NCBI RefSeq assembly: GCF_000760695.4 | Contig: NZ_JHEG04000001.1 | Coordinates: 8,593,123-8,657,122 of the forward strand | DNA length: 64,000 bases | Direction of reading: 5' to 3' | Origin: Tolypothrix bouteillei VB521301 | GTDB lineage: Bacteria; Cyanobacteriota; Cyanobacteriia; Cyanobacteriales; Nostocaceae | Part shown: positions 9,316 through 17,888 of the stretch, in pieces | Position numbering within the stretch: position 1 is the first letter of the stretch | Layout: each line of letters opens with the position of its first letter | Position numbers and translations under genes: made by a program | Notes under the pieces: model-generated | The model's input: only the letters and a program-made list of their open reading frames with translations | Told to the model about the DNA's origin: nothing | Database searches by the model: none

Positions 9316-9822
9316 CTACTCTAAACTTCTTTTGTCTGAGGTGAGAATTTGATTTCTTAAAGAAACCCGTTTTTCTGGATCGATTCCACTAAAAGTCGGT
9401 GGTAACCACACTCGAACTATAAGTAGTACTGCCATAACTAGTAGAAAGGCGCAAGCTGCTAAAATTTGATTCCATTCTGCCTCTAGTACTCCCCTAACAA
9501 TAACTTCTCGCAAAACAGATACTATCGAAACTTCTACTGCTACACCAATAGAAACCCGTTGTTCTTGTAAGTAAATAATCAGCAGTCGAAATAACTCGAC
9601 TAAAATTAATAGAAATAAAATATCTGAAGTGACCGCTTGGAAATTTAGGGGAGGCAGTAAAGAATAGAACATGGCTCGCAGCTGAATTGCCATCAAGCTA
9701 AATAAACCAATGCACAAAGAAATAACAATTAAATCTTGTACCGTTTCAAGACAACGTACAATTAGAGATCTATTTAACCATTCATATTTTATGATGAATG
9801 ATTTCTTTAACAATCCTTGCAT
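9316..9822 (-). CDS. PsiE-like membrane protein (phosphate-starvation-inducible family)
   Basis: 168 residues with four predicted membrane segments (LIVISLCIGLFSLMAIQL, DILFLLILVELFRLLIIYL, VSIVSVLREVIVRG..., ILAACAFLLVMAVLLIVRVW). The LLILVELFRLL and EVSIVSVLREVIVRG blocks match the PsiE/YjbA-type family. PsiE is induced by phosphate starvation in E. coli, but its biochemical role is not established. It converges with the pentapeptide gene and is upstream-separated from the flv genes by heptamer repeats. Confidence 0.8.
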   Translation of the reverse strand: MQGLLKKSFIIKYEWLNRSLIVRCLETVQDLIVISLCIGLFSLMAIQLRAMFYSLLPPLNFQAVTSDILFLLILVELFRLLIIYLQEQRVSIGVAVEVSIVSVLREVIVRGVLEAEWNQILAACAFLLVMAVLLIVRVWLPPTFSGIDPEKRVSLRNQILTSDKRSLE

Positions 9823-9835
9823 TGATTTCTCCTAA

Positions 9836-9970
9836 ATTGTTAGTGGTTAGTCATTAGCAGCAATTAGCCATTAGCCCTTCGGGTTCGCCAGTTCCCTACG
9901 GCGGGAAACCCGCCTGCAGGACTGGACTCACCATTAGCCATTAGCCATTAGCCATTAGCCATTAGCCATT
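9836..9970. repeat. Short tandem heptamer repeats (ATTAGCC type) with a GC palindrome
   Basis: Several ATTAGCC units: one group at 9865-9875 and at least five in tandem at 9931-9969. A GC-rich element (TTCGGGTTCGCCAGTTCC...ACGGCGGGAAACCCGCC) sits in the middle. This matches the class of short tandemly repeated repetitive (STRR) heptanucleotides known from heterocystous cyanobacteria. The last units touch the stop codon of the flavodiiron gene. Confidence 0.8.
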
Positions 9971-11682
9971 TAGTATTGACTGCCTGATTTACGATGGTGT
10001 ATTGCAGTCATTCCTGTAGGTTGTAGCATTTGACCATTATTGACGATCGCATAAACAAGCCAGTGATCTCCACAATCCAAACGACTGTGAACGCTACATT
10101 CCAAATAAGCAAGCGCATCACTGAGAATTGGACAACCATTTTCACTAGCTTGGGTTGCTAAACCAACAAAGCGATCTTCCCCTGGCGCAAAGGGTTGAAG
10201 GAAGTGTCGCCTCAAGTTCATACCTTCTTTAAGGATGTTCAGAACAAATTCGTCTCCCGTATGCACTATAGATTCAATGGCTCGGTCTTTAGCAACTGCA
10301 ACTGTTAAACCAGGAGGATTGAAGCTAGCCTGAGTCACCCAAGAAGCTAACATTGCACTCGTGACTTCTCCACGCTTGGCAGATACTACACATAAAGAGC
10401 CAACAATTCGTCCTACCGCCTGCTCAGTTCTGTCAATTTGAGAATCACTGATGGGTTGGCGGGGAGCCCGAATTTTCTTTGCCTTTTTCAAGGCTTGGGC
10501 AAAATCGGTACCAGCTTCTTTACACTGCTGAAGAATGGTATCGCTGGGTTTAAACTTGACTCGAATGGTGTCAAAGCCAAAATGATAACCTGCATCTTGT
10601 AATTTGCTTTCAATCTCATCAACAGCTTCTCCACTCCAACCATAAGAGCCAAATACGCCCGCTAACTTGTTTTTGGCAGCAACAGAAAGCACTATACCCA
10701 AAGCAGTTTGCACTTGCGTGGGCATATGTCCTCCCAATGTAGGGGAACCAATGATAAATCCATCACATTTTTCCACAAGAGCATGAATTTCAGACGGCTC
10801 TGCTGACTCACAGTTTATTGATTCTACCGCAACACCTGCTTTTGTAATACCCTTGGCGATCGCTTGTGCTATAGTGCCTGTATTTCCATAAGCAGATGCA
10901 TAAATTAGAGCGACTGTCAAGTCACGTTCCTTTTGCTGTTGACTCCACAGCCGATAGTCGTGATTGAGTCGGCTTTTGCTGTAACGTACAAGAGGACCGT
11001 GACCGGGGGCGTAGAAACTGACTGATAAAGAAGTAAATTTATTGAGTGCTATTTCCACCTGCCGAGACTGAGCAGCATGAAGACAATCATAGTAGTGCCG
11101 TCGGTCTTCGTCTAAAAGTTTCCAACCTTCATCAAAAATTTCATCACCACAAACATGAGCACCAAAAAGTTTATCACTAAAGAGAATGCGAGTAAGAGAA
11201 TCGTAAGTATAAAGCTCGTCAGGCCAGCGTGAAGTTGGGACGGGAATAAATTGCAATTTATGACCCAAGCCTAAATCTAAAACCTCTTCCTCCCTAGCAA
11301 CGCTAATTTTTAACTCTTTTTCTGGAAAAGCCGCACGCAACGCAACTGCGCCCGCTTTCGCACAGATAAATGTAATTTGAGGAGCTAGTTCTAACAACTC
11401 CTTTAAGGTTACACAGCGATTGGGATTCACATGACCCAAAATCACATAATCCAGTTGTGTAAATTCTAGCTGCTGCTGTAACTGCTCTAAGTAAATCTTA
11501 GTAAATGATTCTCCAGGAGGGTCTATAAGCGCCGTTTTTTCAGCTTGGATGAGATAGGAATTTGCCGTTGTACCCTTTTGTAAAGAGTATTCTACTTCAA
11601 ACTTAAGTCGATCCCATGTACGAGATCTCAATATAGTAGTGCGATCGCCAATCGAAGCAACTTGAACATCACGTAATTTCAT
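9970..11682 (-). CDS. flv1B: Flavodiiron protein, Flv1-type (non-canonical diiron site)
   Basis: Class C cyanobacterial flavodiiron protein: metallo-beta-lactamase-like domain (~1-265), flavodoxin domain (~272-410; ALIYASAYGNTGTIA) and C-terminal NAD(P)H:flavin-reductase-like domain (~425-570). These proteins reduce O2 to water using electrons from photosystem I. The canonical HxExDH iron ligands are replaced by HVNPNR (ILGHVNPNRCV), the signature of Flv1/Flv2-type subunits, which act with an Flv3/Flv4-type partner. The partner lies 86 bp upstream on the same strand. The immediate flv3-flv1 adjacency resembles Anabaena all0178-all0177 (heterocyst Flv3B/Flv1B), so the B suffix is inference. 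Confidence 0.85.
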   Translation of the reverse strand: MKLRDVQVASIGDRTTILRSRTWDRLKFEVEYSLQKGTTANSYLIQAEKTALIDPPGESFTKIYLEQLQQQLEFTQLDYVILGHVNPNRCVTLKELLELAPQITFICAKAGAVALRAAFPEKELKISVAREEEVLDLGLGHKLQFIPVPTSRWPDELYTYDSLTRILFSDKLFGAHVCGDEIFDEGWKLLDEDRRHYYDCLHAAQSRQVEIALNKFTSLSVSFYAPGHGPLVRYSKSRLNHDYRLWSQQQKERDLTVALIYASAYGNTGTIAQAIAKGITKAGVAVESINCESAEPSEIHALVEKCDGFIIGSPTLGGHMPTQVQTALGIVLSVAAKNKLAGVFGSYGWSGEAVDEIESKLQDAGYHFGFDTIRVKFKPSDTILQQCKEAGTDFAQALKKAKKIRAPRQPISDSQIDRTEQAVGRIVGSLCVVSAKRGEVTSAMLASWVTQASFNPPGLTVAVAKDRAIESIVHTGDEFVLNILKEGMNLRRHFLQPFAPGEDRFVGLATQASENGCPILSDALAYLECSVHSRLDCGDHWLVYAIVNNGQMLQPTGMTAIHHRKSGSQY

Positions 11683-11694
11683 AGTGGTTAGTTG

Positions 11695-11766
11695 TTATTT
11701 ATTAATTGTTAGTTGTTAGTAGCTAATAGCTAATAGCCATTAGCTATTAGCCATTAGCCATTAGCT
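11695..11766. repeat. Heptamer STRR cluster between the two flv genes
   Basis: Repeated GTTAGT units followed by TAGCTAATAGCTAATAGCC-type and ATTAGCC units fill most of the 86-bp spacer between the flavodiiron genes. They can fold back on each other (TAGCTAATAG with CTATTAGC), so a transcript hairpin is possible. Confidence 0.75.
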
Positions 11767-11768
11767 AC

Positions 11769-13496
11769 TTAGTAATGATTCCCAATCTTGCGGTGGTGAA
11801 CAGCAGTGAGAGCATCGGGTTTTGAAACACGACCTACAGAGACAGTGCTGTAGACAGCCCAATGATCGCCGCAATCCAAACGGCTTTGGACTTGACACTC
11901 TATATAAGCAAGGGCATCTGCTAATATCGGACAATTATTGTTCGCAGCATAAGTTTTGATACCTGCGAAGCGATCGGCACCAGGATGGAAGCGTTGCAAA
12001 AAATGCTTCATTAATTTCTGATAGTTGTCTTCTTCTAATATGTTGAGAACAAACTGGTCGCCTACGTGTAGCAAAGACTCAATAGCACGGTCTTTAGCTA
12101 CCATAACTGTTATTCCCAAGGGTTTGAAGCTAGCTTGGGCAACCCAAGAAGCTAACATCGCACTGCTAACATTTCCTTTTTGAGCAGTGAGAATATATAA
12201 CCCATTACTGAGCCGTCCCAAAGCTTTTTCTAGATCGGAATTTAAGGATTTGAGTTGTTTGATGCTACGATCGCGAGACAGCCACTGTCCCATATCGGTT
12301 CCAGCTTCTTCGCACAAATGATATGTTGTTTCTGTTGGTGTTTCTTTAAGAACAATTGGCGAAAAAGCTGGATTTAAGCCCAAATCTCGAAACCTATTGA
12401 GTAGTAAATAGACAGATTCACCATCTTGACCTCCAGATTCAAATACGCCAATACATTGTTTGGACTTCGCTACAGCCAGAATAGTGCTGAGGGCTGTTTG
12501 AGCAGAAGCTGCAGAAGCACCTGAAATTGGTGGGGTTCCAATGACTAATCCACTAGCAATACTGACTAATTCTTTGACATCTTGAGGATCGGCTGATTTT
12601 AAATCCATCATTTCTACTGCTACGCCAGTTTTTGTAATACCGTGAGCAATAGCTTGTGAAAGGCGATCGCTAAACCCATAATCAGAGACATAAAAGACAG
12701 CAACAGTGGTTTCTGCTTTGGCTTGTTCTTGACTCCACTGTCGGTAGCGATTGACAAGATCGGTTAAGTTGTAATGGAGTAGGGGACCGTGACCTGTAGC
12801 AATAGTCGTCAATGCAGGTAACTCGCTCATCCGTTTGAGAGCAGATAACACCGAGCGAGCGTTTGGTCTCATCAGACAGTCGTAGTAGTATTGGAAATCT
12901 TCTTCAATGAGGGCTAAGTCTTCATCAAAGGTGTGGTCATCGCAATAGTGCATGCCAAAGGCATCACAGGTATACAAAATTTGTGTTTTGGCATCGTAAG
13001 TGAATATTGTATCAGGCCAATGCAGATTTGGTGCAATGACAAATTCCAAAATATGTCCGTTACCCAAATCCAAGCGATCGCCATTCTTCACAATTTGTTG
13101 TTTAAATGGCTGATGCAGCCAATTTTCTAGAAACTGAATTGCGACTTTTGAACCGACAACAGTGACTTGAGGCGCTAGCGCTAGTATGTCTTGGATCAAT
13201 CCGCTGTGGTCTGGCTCAGTATGACTGACAATCAAATAGTCGAGTGAATTTAGGTTAACGAGCCCAGCTAAAGCATCCAGATATAACTGGCGAAACTTTT
13301 CATGAGAGGTATCAATTAAAGCTACTTTTTCGCCCTGGATCAAAAAAGAATTGTAAGTTGTGCCGTTTTGGAGACCAAACTCAATATCGAAGCGATCGCG
13401 ATCCCAATCCAAGCTGCGGATTGTGATTGTATCGGGGGAAATTTCCATAGAATGTATCGTCAGTCTGCGCTGAACTCGCTCGGTCAGTGCTACCAT
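11769..13496 (-). CDS. flv3B: Flavodiiron protein, Flv3-type (canonical diiron site)
   Basis: Same three-domain class C architecture as its neighbour, with intact diiron ligands in SHTEPDHSG (residues ~93-101), a distal ligand region in YCDDHTFDED and GHGPLLHY, a flavodoxin domain (AVFYVSDYGFSDRLSQ) and a flavin-reductase domain ending HHRKIGNHY. It is expected to form the active O2-reducing partner of the Flv1-type protein. I chose ATG 13496 because a GGAGG Shine-Dalgarno lies five bases upstream; the longer frame starting at TTG 13514 would place that motif inside the coding region. The isoform (B, heterocyst) is inferred only from gene adjacency. Confidence 0.88.
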   Translation of the reverse strand: MVALTERVQRRLTIHSMEISPDTITIRSLDWDRDRFDIEFGLQNGTTYNSFLIQGEKVALIDTSHEKFRQLYLDALAGLVNLNSLDYLIVSHTEPDHSGLIQDILALAPQVTVVGSKVAIQFLENWLHQPFKQQIVKNGDRLDLGNGHILEFVIAPNLHWPDTIFTYDAKTQILYTCDAFGMHYCDDHTFDEDLALIEEDFQYYYDCLMRPNARSVLSALKRMSELPALTTIATGHGPLLHYNLTDLVNRYRQWSQEQAKAETTVAVFYVSDYGFSDRLSQAIAHGITKTGVAVEMMDLKSADPQDVKELVSIASGLVIGTPPISGASAASAQTALSTILAVAKSKQCIGVFESGGQDGESVYLLLNRFRDLGLNPAFSPIVLKETPTETTYHLCEEAGTDMGQWLSRDRSIKQLKSLNSDLEKALGRLSNGLYILTAQKGNVSSAMLASWVAQASFKPLGITVMVAKDRAIESLLHVGDQFVLNILEEDNYQKLMKHFLQRFHPGADRFAGIKTYAANNNCPILADALAYIECQVQSRLDCGDHWAVYSTVSVGRVSKPDALTAVHHRKIGNHY

Positions 13497-13504
13497 AAGA
13501 GCCT

Positions 13505-13509
13505 CCGGG
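13505..13509 (-). promoter_or_regulatory. Ribosome binding site for flv3
   Basis: The reverse strand reads CCCGGAGGCTCTTATGG, so a strong GGAGG sits 5 bases before ATG 13496. This favours that start over the in-frame TTG at 13514. Confidence 0.7.
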
Positions 13510-13717
13510 TGCAACTTAATATGTTGTTGTGTGTTAGATGAATTTTTATATGCTTCTGTAAAGAACTATATTTATAACTTGAAGAAATTACAATGCTATT
13601 TAAATATAATTTTTTTTTATGACTGATAGAGATAGCTTAACTGCGTAGCTTTCCTATGGTGACTGTAAGCAAAAACAATACGTGTTTCTGTCTGCGGTAA
13701 ATAGATTGGGCTTGGGT

Positions 13718-14389
13718 TTAGCTAGTTTTAATCAAGCGTTTTTGTAAAGCAACAATTACAGCCTGAGTGCGATCGCTCACTTCTAATTTCTGTAAAATCG
13801 CGTGAATATGAACGCGCACTGTTCCTGGTGCAATGTACAACGCATGAGCGATTTCTTGATTGGTTTTTCCGACAGCTAACAGTGACAAAATTTCTTGTTC
13901 GCGCTGAGTCAGTGGATTGGAAAGCGGTGTGATGTTTTCTGGCTCAGATTGAGTGAGTTCGGCTCTCAAGAAAGAACGAATTTCTTGGGTTGCAGTTGCA
14001 TCCCACCAAGAAGCACCACTCGCTACAGAACGCAGTGCTAAAACTAATTTTTCAGCAGCAATTCCTTTAAGACAGTAGCCTTGTGCGCCTGCTTCAATTA
14101 AGCGTGTAATAAGGGGTTTTTGTGAATGGGAAGTGAGAACTAAAACGGGCAGTAGGGCATTTTGCTGTTTAATCTGTCTGCAAGCTTCAATTCCCCCAAT
14201 TCCTGGCAAACCCACATCTAACAGCACCACATCTAGAGAAGTTTGCTTAACTAAATCGATCGCTGTTTCACCATCTTCAGCTTCAGCGACAATCTCTAAC
14301 CCTGGTTCTTGTTGCAATCGCACGCGCAAGCCCAAGCGGAAGAGTTCATCGTCCTCAACAAGCAGAATTTTAATTGGGATAGAGGACAT
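13718..14389 (-). CDS. NarL/LuxR-family response regulator
   Basis: Receiver domain (residues 5-120) with acidic pair ED/D (LVEDDELF), phosphoacceptor Asp in VVLLDVGLPGIGG, Thr/Ser in LVLTSHS and Lys in YCLKG. The LuxR-type HTH is at ~155-215 (LTQREQEILSLLAVGKTNQE, then APGTVRVHIHAILQKL). The gene begins one base after the stop of the upstream histidine kinase (TGA-T-ATG), so the two are translationally coupled and form a two-component pair. Targets are unknown; nearby candidates are the flv genes on the same strand and the divergent kdp operon. Confidence 0.92.
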   Translation of the reverse strand: MSSIPIKILLVEDDELFRLGLRVRLQQEPGLEIVAEAEDGETAIDLVKQTSLDVVLLDVGLPGIGGIEACRQIKQQNALLPVLVLTSHSQKPLITRLIEAGAQGYCLKGIAAEKLVLALRSVASGASWWDATATQEIRSFLRAELTQSEPENITPLSNPLTQREQEILSLLAVGKTNQEIAHALYIAPGTVRVHIHAILQKLEVSDRTQAVIVALQKRLIKTS

Positions 14390-14390
14390 A

Positions 14391-15491
14391 TCACACAGTT
14401 AGAGATTGAAAGGGGTAGACAGGCAGTTTAAAAGCAAACATAGCACCATTTGGGACTCTGTTCTCTGCCCAAATTATACCTCCGTGGGCTTCAATAATTT
14501 GACGAGATAAGTAAAGCCCCAATCCCGAACCTTTGGCTTGGCGATCGCTATGCCCTTGATAAAATCGTTCAAATAAATAAGGGATCTGTGCTGGTTGAAT
14601 CCCTGCACCTGTGTCCAAAATTTTCACGACTTGGTAAGAAGCTTGTCCTTCCAAGACGACTTCCACCTTTGCACCACGTCGCGAATGATTAATCGCATTC
14701 ACTAAAAGATTGTTAAAAACTCGTTGCAGTTGCAGTGCATCACCCCGAACCCACAATGCCCGTCGCCAATCAGATTCACAATAATTAACCGAGAGATGAA
14801 CGCGACGATTTGCGGCTAATTCAATCAAACTATTAGCCACATCTTCTGCTAAATTAGTTAAGTCTACAGGTGCTAAGTTCAGCTTTAATCCTTCAATATC
14901 GTTGCGATAGATATCTAGTAAAGTTTCTAAAAGTTGTAAGGAAGTCTTGTGACTGCGTGCCATTGTTGCTAAGACTTGTTGCTGAGTGGGTAAGACTGGA
15001 CCAAATTTTGCTTGTTGAAATGCTGCGATTGTTTCAATTGCTCCTAGCAGTGGTGTTTTTAGATCGTGGGTGAGTGTAGAAGCAAAATCTTCTCTGACTT
15101 TGATTAATTCCTCTTGAGATTCTAGCTTGGCACGGGCAAGGGTAATCGCTTCTTGGGAACGACGCAACCGTTCGCTTAGTACACCAGTAACAATTAAAGC
15201 CACTGAGGCGATCGCTCTACTGGCAATTGTATATAGCTCGATCTTTTCACCCCCTGGTAAAAAAAGATTTAAAATGGTTAAGCACACAGCTAAAGTTGTT
15301 GCCTGAAAAGTTGCAATTCCCTCAAACCATAAGTTGGTCAATAATATTGGACCTGTATAAAGATAGCCAAACAAGTATTCGGTAGGTGTTCCAAACTCCA
15401 TAAATATGACAGTGAGAAACAGACCTAATACAATCGTTAATTTGCTAGATTTTGAGTTTTTAGGCAAGAATTTCGCCAGAAATAGAAGCAT
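14391..15491 (-). CDS. Membrane-bound sensor histidine kinase
   Basis: N-terminal sensor of three to four membrane segments (LTIVLGLFLTVIFMEFG, TGPILLTNLWFEGIATF, IASRAIASVALIVTGVLSE) with no large periplasmic loop. A short coiled coil precedes HisKA with phosphoacceptor His in STLTHDLKTPL (~H143), then HATPase with NLLVNAINHS (N box), DTGAGI (G1) and GSGLGLYLSRQI (G2). It heads a two-gene unit with the NarL-type regulator and is divergent from kdpA. It lacks the KdpD N-terminal Usp domains, so calling it the Kdp sensor would be speculation. Confidence 0.9.
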   Translation of the reverse strand: MLLFLAKFLPKNSKSSKLTIVLGLFLTVIFMEFGTPTEYLFGYLYTGPILLTNLWFEGIATFQATTLAVCLTILNLFLPGGEKIELYTIASRAIASVALIVTGVLSERLRRSQEAITLARAKLESQEELIKVREDFASTLTHDLKTPLLGAIETIAAFQQAKFGPVLPTQQQVLATMARSHKTSLQLLETLLDIYRNDIEGLKLNLAPVDLTNLAEDVANSLIELAANRRVHLSVNYCESDWRRALWVRGDALQLQRVFNNLLVNAINHSRRGAKVEVVLEGQASYQVVKILDTGAGIQPAQIPYLFERFYQGHSDRQAKGSGLGLYLSRQIIEAHGGIIWAENRVPNGAMFAFKLPVYPFQSLTV

Positions 15492-15589
15492 TTAGAATAT
15501 ATTCTCGACCGTAAAGGTTATTGATTTTATAACAAATACTTAAATTCTTATCTTAACATAGTACTCCTAAATCAATTGTAAAACAATTT

Positions 15590-15655
15590 GATTGCTAATG
15601 GCTAATGGCTAATAGCTAATGGTCAAAAAGCAATTAGCTATTAGCCATTAGCAGT
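15590..15655. repeat. Heptamer STRR cluster upstream of the histidine kinase
   Basis: Units of GCTAATG followed by an inverted series of ATTAGC/CCATTAGC flank GGTCAAAAAGCA. The two halves are complementary and could form a long imperfect hairpin. Confidence 0.75.
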
Positions 15656-15690
15656 CCTAAATGAAATATAAGAATTTGAAATTATGGTTG

Positions 15691-15743
15691 CCACCTGTAG
15701 TCTCCCCAAGACATCAAGGAGACGGCATTAGCTAGGAGGGTGG
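15691..15743 (+). ncRNA. Possible structured leader RNA (unassigned)
   Basis: An outer pairing CCACCT with AGGGTGG encloses an inner perfect stem GTCTCC (15700-15705) with GGAGAC (15718-15723) around a 12-nt loop. It lies 350-400 bases before kdpA. It does not match the c-di-AMP (ydaO) or other riboswitch cores I know. The structure may be a decayed element. Confidence 0.3.
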
Positions 15744-15748
15744 ATTTT

Positions 15749-15774
15749 CACACAAATCATTTATGATTTGTGTG
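15749..15774. repeat. Perfect 12-bp inverted repeat, CACACAAATCAT/ATGATTTGTGTG
   Basis: Twelve bases pair perfectly around TT. No T-run follows, so it is not a typical intrinsic terminator. It could be an operator or a transcript hairpin upstream of kdpA. Confidence 0.6.
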
Positions 15775-16091
15775 ACTTGCAACAATCTAAAATAACGTTT
15801 AGAAGATATCTAACCGTTCTAAACAGGAGAGATATTTAACTAAACGCTAGATATAGAAACACCTAAACGCTAAATATATAAAAATTTATATTATTTTTAT
15901 ATCTCCTGTCCCTTGTCTTTATTTCAAAATCAATAAATAATGTAAATAAATTGACACAAACAGCAGATTGATAAGTCTAGCCATTCCTGGAATTTGTTAT
16001 GAAACATTGAACCATGTTGAATTTAACTAATATCTATTGTTTGAAATAGGTTTTGACATTCTTAATTAAAAATTACCAACTGATATAACTC

Positions 16092-17837
16092 ATGTTACAA
16101 GGATGGATTCAAATAGGATTAACGTTACTCATTGTAGTAGCAATAACTCCCTTTTTTGGGCGATACATGGCTTTTGTATACCAAGAACAGCGCACTTTGC
16201 TCGATCCTATTTTGAACCCTGTCGAGGGAGCAATTTACTCTTGGATAGGCGTTCAAACTAAAGAGGATATGACAGGTGTTCAGTATGCAAGAGCCATCTT
16301 GTACAGTAATTTTGTTATGGGTTTTTTTGTGTTTTTGCTAATTATCAATCAAGGATGGTTGCCCCTCAATCCTACAAATCTAGGTGCGCCAACTTGGGAT
16401 ACAGCATTGCACACTGCCATTTCCTTTATTACCAATACCAATCAACAGCATTACTCAGGTGAAACCTACATGAGTTATGGCAGCCAAATGTTTGGGCTGG
16501 GGTTTCATATGTTTACTTCGGCAGCAACGGGGATTGCTGTAGCTATTGCCTTTATTCGTGGGTTGACTGGTAGACCATTGGGTAACTTTTATGTAGACTT
16601 AACCCGCAGTATTACAAGGGTCTTACTACCTATTTGTGTCCTAGGTGGGATTGCCTTGATGGTTGCTGGAGTACCGGAAACTTTAGCAGGACCAATTGTG
16701 TTCCCCACCTTAGAAGACCCTAACATTAGTCAAGCGATCGCTCGCGGTCCTGTGGCTCATTTTGAAATTATCAAGCAGTTAGGAGAAAATGGCGGCGGCT
16801 TTTTTGCTATCAACTCAGCACATCCTTTTGAAAATCCCAATGGGTTTTCTAACTTAATTGAGATTGTAGCAATGCTTTCTATTCCTACATCTCTAATTTA
16901 CACCTATGGTTTGTTTGCTAATAACACCAAACAAAGTTGGTTAGTCTACGGTATGGTAGGTGTGATTTATGTCGCCTTTATCATCATGACTGCCATTGGT
17001 GAATATGATGGCAATCGAGCAGTAAATGGACTACTAGGAAGTACGCAACCGAACCTAGAAGGAAAAGAAGTCAGATTTGGTTGGGCGCAATCTGCATTGT
17101 TCGCTGTCAGTACAACGGGTACGATGTGCGGTGCAGTTAATAGTATGCATGACTCATTCATGCCCAATGGGGGATTTGTGACCCTGTCTAATATGTTCCT
17201 GCAAATTGTGTGGGGAGGTCAGGGTACGGGAACAGCTTACTTATTTGCCTACCTAATTTTGACAGTGTTTGTTACAGGTTTAATGGTAGGGCGTACACCA
17301 GAATTCCTTGGACGCAAAATAGAAAAGCGTGAAGTGGTACTGGCAAGTTTTCTCATTCTCTTGGTTCACCCTATCGCCATTATGATTCCTGCTGGAATAG
17401 CTTTAGCATTTCCCGACCAACTAGCAGGAATCAGCAATCCCGGCTTTCACGGCTTTGCTCAAGTCATCTATGAATACGCCTCTGCTGCAGCTAATAATGG
17501 TTCGGGATTTGAAGGCTTAGGGGATTCTCAACCCTCACCTTTGGCTCTTGCAACTGGTACGCAAACTACTGCAACTGCTTTATGGTGGAACCTGAGTGCT
17601 AGCTTCAGTCTCCTTGCTGGACGCTACATCCCAATTATCGGACTGCTCTTACTAGCGGATAGTATGTCCCGCAAACAACAAGTTCCTTTCACTACTGGAA
17701 CATTGCGAACTGATACTGGATTATTTACAGGTGTAACCGCAGGTATAATTTTAATCCTTGGTGCGCTAACATTCTTCCCAGTTTTGGCATTCGGTCCCAT
17801 CAGCGAAGCTTTTTGGATTGCTAAAGGTATTGGATAA
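16092..17837 (+). CDS. kdpA: Potassium-transporting ATPase, K+-binding subunit KdpA
   Basis: Inner-membrane channel-like subunit of the KdpFABC high-affinity K+ pump, related to SKT/Trk channels. At 581 residues with about ten membrane segments it is full length. The selectivity-filter repeats are visible: [10 protein letters not shown] (filter 1), [21 protein letters not shown] cut here as GENGGGFF (filter 2), [11 protein letters not shown] (filter 3) and [12 protein letters not shown] (filter 4). First gene of kdpA-kdpB-kdpG-kdpC; kdpB starts 51 bp downstream. Confidence 0.97.
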   Translation: MLQGWIQIGLTLLIVVAITPFFGRYMAFVYQEQRTLLDPILNPVEGAIYSWIGVQTKEDMTGVQYARAILYSNFVMGFFVFLLIINQGWLPLNPTNLGAPTWDTALHTAISFITNTNQQHYSGETYMSYGSQMFGLGFHMFTSAATGIAVAIAFIRGLTGRPLGNFYVDLTRSITRVLLPICVLGGIALMVAGVPETLAGPIVFPTLEDPNISQAIARGPVAHFEIIKQLGENGGGFFAINSAHPFENPNGFSNLIEIVAMLSIPTSLIYTYGLFANNTKQSWLVYGMVGVIYVAFIIMTAIGEYDGNRAVNGLLGSTQPNLEGKEVRFGWAQSALFAVSTTGTMCGAVNSMHDSFMPNGGFVTLSNMFLQIVWGGQGTGTAYLFAYLILTVFVTGLMVGRTPEFLGRKIEKREVVLASFLILLVHPIAIMIPAGIALAFPDQLAGISNPGFHGFAQVIYEYASAAANNGSGFEGLGDSQPSPLALATGTQTTATALWWNLSASFSLLAGRYIPIIGLLLLADSMSRKQQVPFTTGTLRTDTGLFTGVTAGIILILGALTFFPVLAFGPISEAFWIAKGIG

Positions 17838-17888
17838 GCGGTCATTGGTCTGTCTTGTTCTCCTTGTCTCCCTTGTCTTTAAGAATTT

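Larger units (their letters stand above)
15492..16091. other. 600-bp divergent regulatory region between the histidine kinase and kdpA
   Basis: No gene. It holds a heptamer STRR cluster (15590-15655), a possible structured RNA (15691-15743), a perfect 12-bp inverted repeat (15749-15774) and two CTAAACGCTAGATATA-like direct repeats near 15840 and 15866. Then AT-rich DNA runs to kdpA. It probably holds promoters for both directions; no specific sites can be assigned. Confidence 0.5.

Noticed and set aside
14391..15491. Histidine kinase as KdpD
   Set aside because: No N-terminal KdpD/Usp ATP-binding region and a NarL-type (not KdpE/OmpR-type) partner.
15650..15780. c-di-AMP (ydaO) riboswitch upstream of kdpA
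   Set aside because: The conserved core motifs are not seen; only simple stems are present.
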